From Pseudomonas poae (GTDB lineage Bacteria; Pseudomonadota; Gammaproteobacteria; Pseudomonadales; Pseudomonadaceae), in the NCBI RefSeq assembly GCF_001439785.1, contig NZ_JYLI01000027.1, positions 1 through 64,000 on the forward strand: a DNA stretch of 64,000 nucleotides, given 5' to 3'. Shown here piece after piece: positions 61,685 to 64,000 of the stretch (within the stretch, counting starts at the first letter, position 1; each line of letters starts with the position of its first letter). The notes beneath the pieces are model-generated. The model had not been told where the DNA came from and did no database searches. It saw nothing but the letters and a program-made list of their open reading frames with translations. The position numbers were made by a program, and so were the translations under genes.

Positions 61685-62857
61685 ATGGCCCAGCCCTACA
61701 GTGCGCGCAGCCGCGCCATAGAACCGTTTCATGTCATGGCGTTGCTGGCACGAGCCAATGAGCTGCAGGCGGCCGGTCTGGATGTGATTCACCTGGAAAT
61801 CGGCGAGCCGGATTTTACTACCGCCGAGCCTATCATTCAGGCCGGCCAGGCCGCGCTGGCCAATGGCAAGACACGCTATACCGCTGCCCGTGGGTTGCCC
61901 GAGTTGCGTGAGGCAATCAGCGGGTTTTATCAGCAGCGCTACGGATTGAACGTAGATCCTGAGCGCATTCTGATTACACCCGGTGGCTCCGGCGCCCTGT
62001 TATTGGCCAGCAGCCTGCTGGTCGATCCTGGCAAGCACTGGCTGTTGGCCGACCCCGGCTACCCCTGCAATCGACACTTTCTGCGCCTGGTGGAAGGTGC
62101 AGCCCAACTGGTGCCGGTCGGCCCGGACGTGCGTTATCAACTGACCGCCGAGTTGGTGGCCAAACACTGGGACCAGGACAGCGTGGGCGCCCTCGTCGCA
62201 TCGCCGGCAAACCCGACCGGCACCCTGCTCACGCGGGACGAACTGGCCGGTCTGTCCAAGGCAATCAAGGCGCGCAACGGGCATCTGGTGGTGGATGAGA
62301 TCTATCACGGCCTGACCTACGGCACCGATGCCGCCAGCGTGCTGGAAGTCGATGATGAGGCGTTTGTCCTGAATAGTTTTTCCAAGTATTTCGGGATGAC
62401 CGGCTGGCGCCTCGGTTGGCTGGTGGCGCCGCCCGATGCGGTGGCGGATTTGGAGAAACTGGCGCAAAACCTCTACATCAGTGCGCCGAGCATGGCCCAG
62501 CATGCCGCGCTCGCCTGCTTTACTGCGCAAACCCTGAGCATTCTGGAAGCGCGCCGCGCCGAGTTCGGCCGCCGCCGTGACTTCCTGCTGCCGGCGCTGC
62601 GTGAGCTTGGTTTTGGTATTGCGGTGGAACCGGAGGGGGCGTTCTATTTGTATGCCGATATCAGCGCATTCGGCGGCGATGCCTTCGCGTTCTGCCGACA
62701 TTTCCTGGAGACCGAACACGTGGCATTTACGCCTGGGCTGGACTTTGGCCGCTACCAGGCCGGTCATCACGTGCGTTTTGCCTACACGCAGAACCTTGAT
62801 CGCCTGCAGGAGGCGGTGGAACGCATCGCCCGTGGCTTGCGGAGCTGGCAAGGCTGA
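61685..62857 (+). CDS. PLP-dependent class I/II aminotransferase
   Basis: 390 residues. The fold-type I pattern is clear: IHLEIGEPDFTT near the start, YTAARGLPELREAI, the ASPANPTGTLL motif, VVDEIYHGLTYG with the ring-stacking Asp/Tyr, and the Schiff-base lysine in LNSFSKYFGMTGWRLGW near 232. A C-terminal arginine (HHVRFAY) binds the substrate carboxylate. The family includes aspartate, tyrosine and methionine aminotransferases, and the substrate cannot be assigned. ATG follows AAGGAAGG. Its stop shares one base with the sfsA start. Confidence 0.9.
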   Translation: MAQPYSARSRAIEPFHVMALLARANELQAAGLDVIHLEIGEPDFTTAEPIIQAGQAALANGKTRYTAARGLPELREAISGFYQQRYGLNVDPERILITPGGSGALLLASSLLVDPGKHWLLADPGYPCNRHFLRLVEGAAQLVPVGPDVRYQLTAELVAKHWDQDSVGALVASPANPTGTLLTRDELAGLSKAIKARNGHLVVDEIYHGLTYGTDAASVLEVDDEAFVLNSFSKYFGMTGWRLGWLVAPPDAVADLEKLAQNLYISAPSMAQHAALACFTAQTLSILEARRAEFGRRRDFLLPALRELGFGIAVEPEGAFYLYADISAFGGDAFAFCRHFLETEHVAFTPGLDFGRYQAGHHVRFAYTQNLDRLQEAVERIARGLRSWQG

Positions 62858-63570
62858 TGCGCTTTTATCCTCCCCTTGAAGAAGCGCGGCTGATTCGCCG
62901 CTACAAGCGTTTTCTTACCGATATCGAAACCGTTACCGGCGAGTTACTCACTATTCACTGTCCGAACACCGGTTCGATGCTCAATTGCATGGTCGAGGGC
63001 GGGCAAGTCTGGTTCAGTCGCTCCGATGACCCCAAGCGCAAGTTGCCCGGCACTTGGGAAATCGCCGAGACACCACAGGGCCGGCTGGCGTGCGTGAATA
63101 CGGCGCGGGCCAACCAATTGGTCGAGGAAGCGCTGCGCGCCGGAGTGATCAGCGAGCTCAACGGCTTTACTGCGCTGAAGCGAGAGGTGCCTTACGGCCA
63201 GGAGAAAAGCCGGATCGATTTTCGCCTTGAGTACCCGGAGGGGGCGGCGTATGTCGAAGTCAAAAGTGTCACCTTGGGGTTCGACGGCTCGGCGGTGGCG
63301 GCGTTTCCCGACGCGGTGACCCAGCGTGGCGCGAAACATTTGCGCGAACTGGCGCACCTGGCTCGCAGCGGGGTGCGTGCGGTACAGCTGTATTGCGTGA
63401 ATCTTTCCGGGATCGAAGCGGTGCGCCCTGCCGTGGAGATTGACGCCGGCTACGCTGACGCTTTGCGTGAGGCCAAGGCGGCGGGTGTCGAGGTGCTGGC
63501 CTATGGTGTGCGCGTGACCCACGAAGAAATCGTAGTGGACCGCAAGCTCCAGGTTTTGCTCGGCGACTAG
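62857..63570 (+). CDS. sfsA: Sugar fermentation stimulation protein SfsA
   Basis: 237 residues, full length. An OB-like N-terminal part (LIRRYKRFLTDIETVTGELLTIHCPNTGSM) precedes a nuclease-like domain with KSRIDFRLEYP and AYVEVKSVTLG, which resembles the PD-(D/E)xK core. In E. coli it binds DNA and affects maltose gene expression, and its true activity is unsettled. Neighbourhood with dksA and gluQ is common in gamma-proteobacteria. Its stop overlaps the stop of the opposite-strand Rieske gene by four bases. Confidence 0.95.
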   Translation: MRFYPPLEEARLIRRYKRFLTDIETVTGELLTIHCPNTGSMLNCMVEGGQVWFSRSDDPKRKLPGTWEIAETPQGRLACVNTARANQLVEEALRAGVISELNGFTALKREVPYGQEKSRIDFRLEYPEGAAYVEVKSVTLGFDGSAVAAFPDAVTQRGAKHLRELAHLARSGVRAVQLYCVNLSGIEAVRPAVEIDAGYADALREAKAAGVEVLAYGVRVTHEEIVVDRKLQVLLGD

Positions 63571-63884
63571 AATTGCACCCACAGGCCGTGTTCGTCTTCG
63601 CGGACGGGCAGGGCCGTGAGGCTTTGACCTGCGCAAGGCCCGGCGATGCACTCACCACTTTCGATGAGGAACAGCGCACCGTGCGTGGCGCACTGGATCA
63701 GGCTGGCGCTCTCGTCGAGGAAGCGATCAGGCTGCCATTCCAGCGGGATGCCGCGATGAGGGCAGCGGTTGATGTAGAAGTAGGCGATGCCATCGCGGCG
63801 CACGGCCAACAGCTTGCAACCGTCTATTTCAAAACCGAGGCTGCTGTCGGGCGCGAGGGTATGGGAGGGGCAGACGAACTTCAT
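63567..63884 (-). CDS. Small Rieske [2Fe-2S] protein
   Basis: 105 residues. The cluster ligands are in INRCPHRGIPLEW and QCATHGALFLIESGEC (C-x-H and C-x2-H), so it is a single Rieske domain of the NirD/ferredoxin type without a catalytic partner. It likely carries electrons to an unknown oxygenase or reductase. ATG at 63884 is preferred (TGAGGA seven bases before it) over the open frame to 63929. It is convergent with sfsA, sharing four bases. 63885-64000 holds no recognisable gene. Confidence 0.9.
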   Translation of the reverse strand: MKFVCPSHTLAPDSSLGFEIDGCKLLAVRRDGIAYFYINRCPHRGIPLEWQPDRFLDESASLIQCATHGALFLIESGECIAGPCAGQSLTALPVREDEHGLWVQF

Positions 63885-64000
63885 TTCAATCCTCAAGTGC
63901 CTTGACGTGTAAATGCAAACAATTATCAAATGCCGGCTTCATCCGTCAGTTGATCTTGCGCTCAGTACGATGCCCGGCAGCAATTATCTGTCACATCATT

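Overview
The window is chromosomal DNA from a Pseudomonas of the fluorescens group. The calls rest on near-canonical Pseudomonas proteins and on marker gene orders: smpB-ratA-rnfH/bamE/fur/recN/grpE-dnaK-dnaJ-dapB-carAB-greA; yhbY/rlmE-ftsH-folP-glmM-tpiA-secG-tRNA-Leu-tRNA-fMet-rimP-nusA-infB-rbfA-truB-rpsO-pnp; and pcnB-crcZ-cbrB-cbrA-cbrX-gluQ-dksA. TTG/GTG starts for carA, ftsH, pnp, truB and rimP, and a REPIN-type repeat at 52.6 kb, point the same way. Almost everything is core genome. The accessory parts are 1-930 and 8.2-9.0 kb.

Layout. 1-160 is the end of an IS2-like insertion sequence. It cuts the 3' end of a NYN-domain nuclease-like gene whose whole leader is a terminator hairpin. 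1118-7304 (minus) is a five-gene operon: NRAMP-like transporter, pxpA, DUF1445, fused pxpB-pxpC, and a fused biotin carboxylase-BCCP. A divergent GntR regulator (7560-8225) has perfect dyads in front of it. 8235-8985 is the scar of a genetic element: a broken integrase between two identical 34-bp copies of the ssrA terminator, next to ssrA (tmRNA). A D-2-hydroxyacid (D-lactate) dehydrogenase and smpB follow.

13.5-22.2 kb holds ratA-rnfH, bamE, fur, SOS-controlled recN, the sigma-32-driven grpE and dnaK genes, dnaJ and dapB. 22.4-27.9 kb is carA (preceded by a strong terminator-like leader), carB, greA and a small membrane protein. 27.9-43.6 kb is the rlmE-ftsH-folP-glmM-tpiA-secG line, two tRNAs and the large transcription/translation operon to pnp. 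43.7-44.5 kb carries a two-BON-domain periplasmic protein with a -24/-12 (sigma-54) promoter and two upstream dyads. 44.7-54.6 kb (minus) holds an AsmA/DUF748 protein, an RlmI-like methyltransferase, pgi, panC, panB, folK and pcnB. 54.8-59.9 kb is the carbon-catabolite system: the sRNA CrcZ with its sigma-54 promoter and CbrB-type sites, CbrB, CbrA and the small overlapping ORF CbrX. The window ends with gluQ, dksA, an aminotransferase, sfsA and a Rieske protein.

The most interesting leads are the undescribed-looking sigma-54/dyad control region of the BON protein, the attenuator-only leader of the NYN gene, the split urea-carboxylase-like pxp operon, and the integrase scar at ssrA. No CRISPR array, rRNA, prophage or complete defence system was seen.
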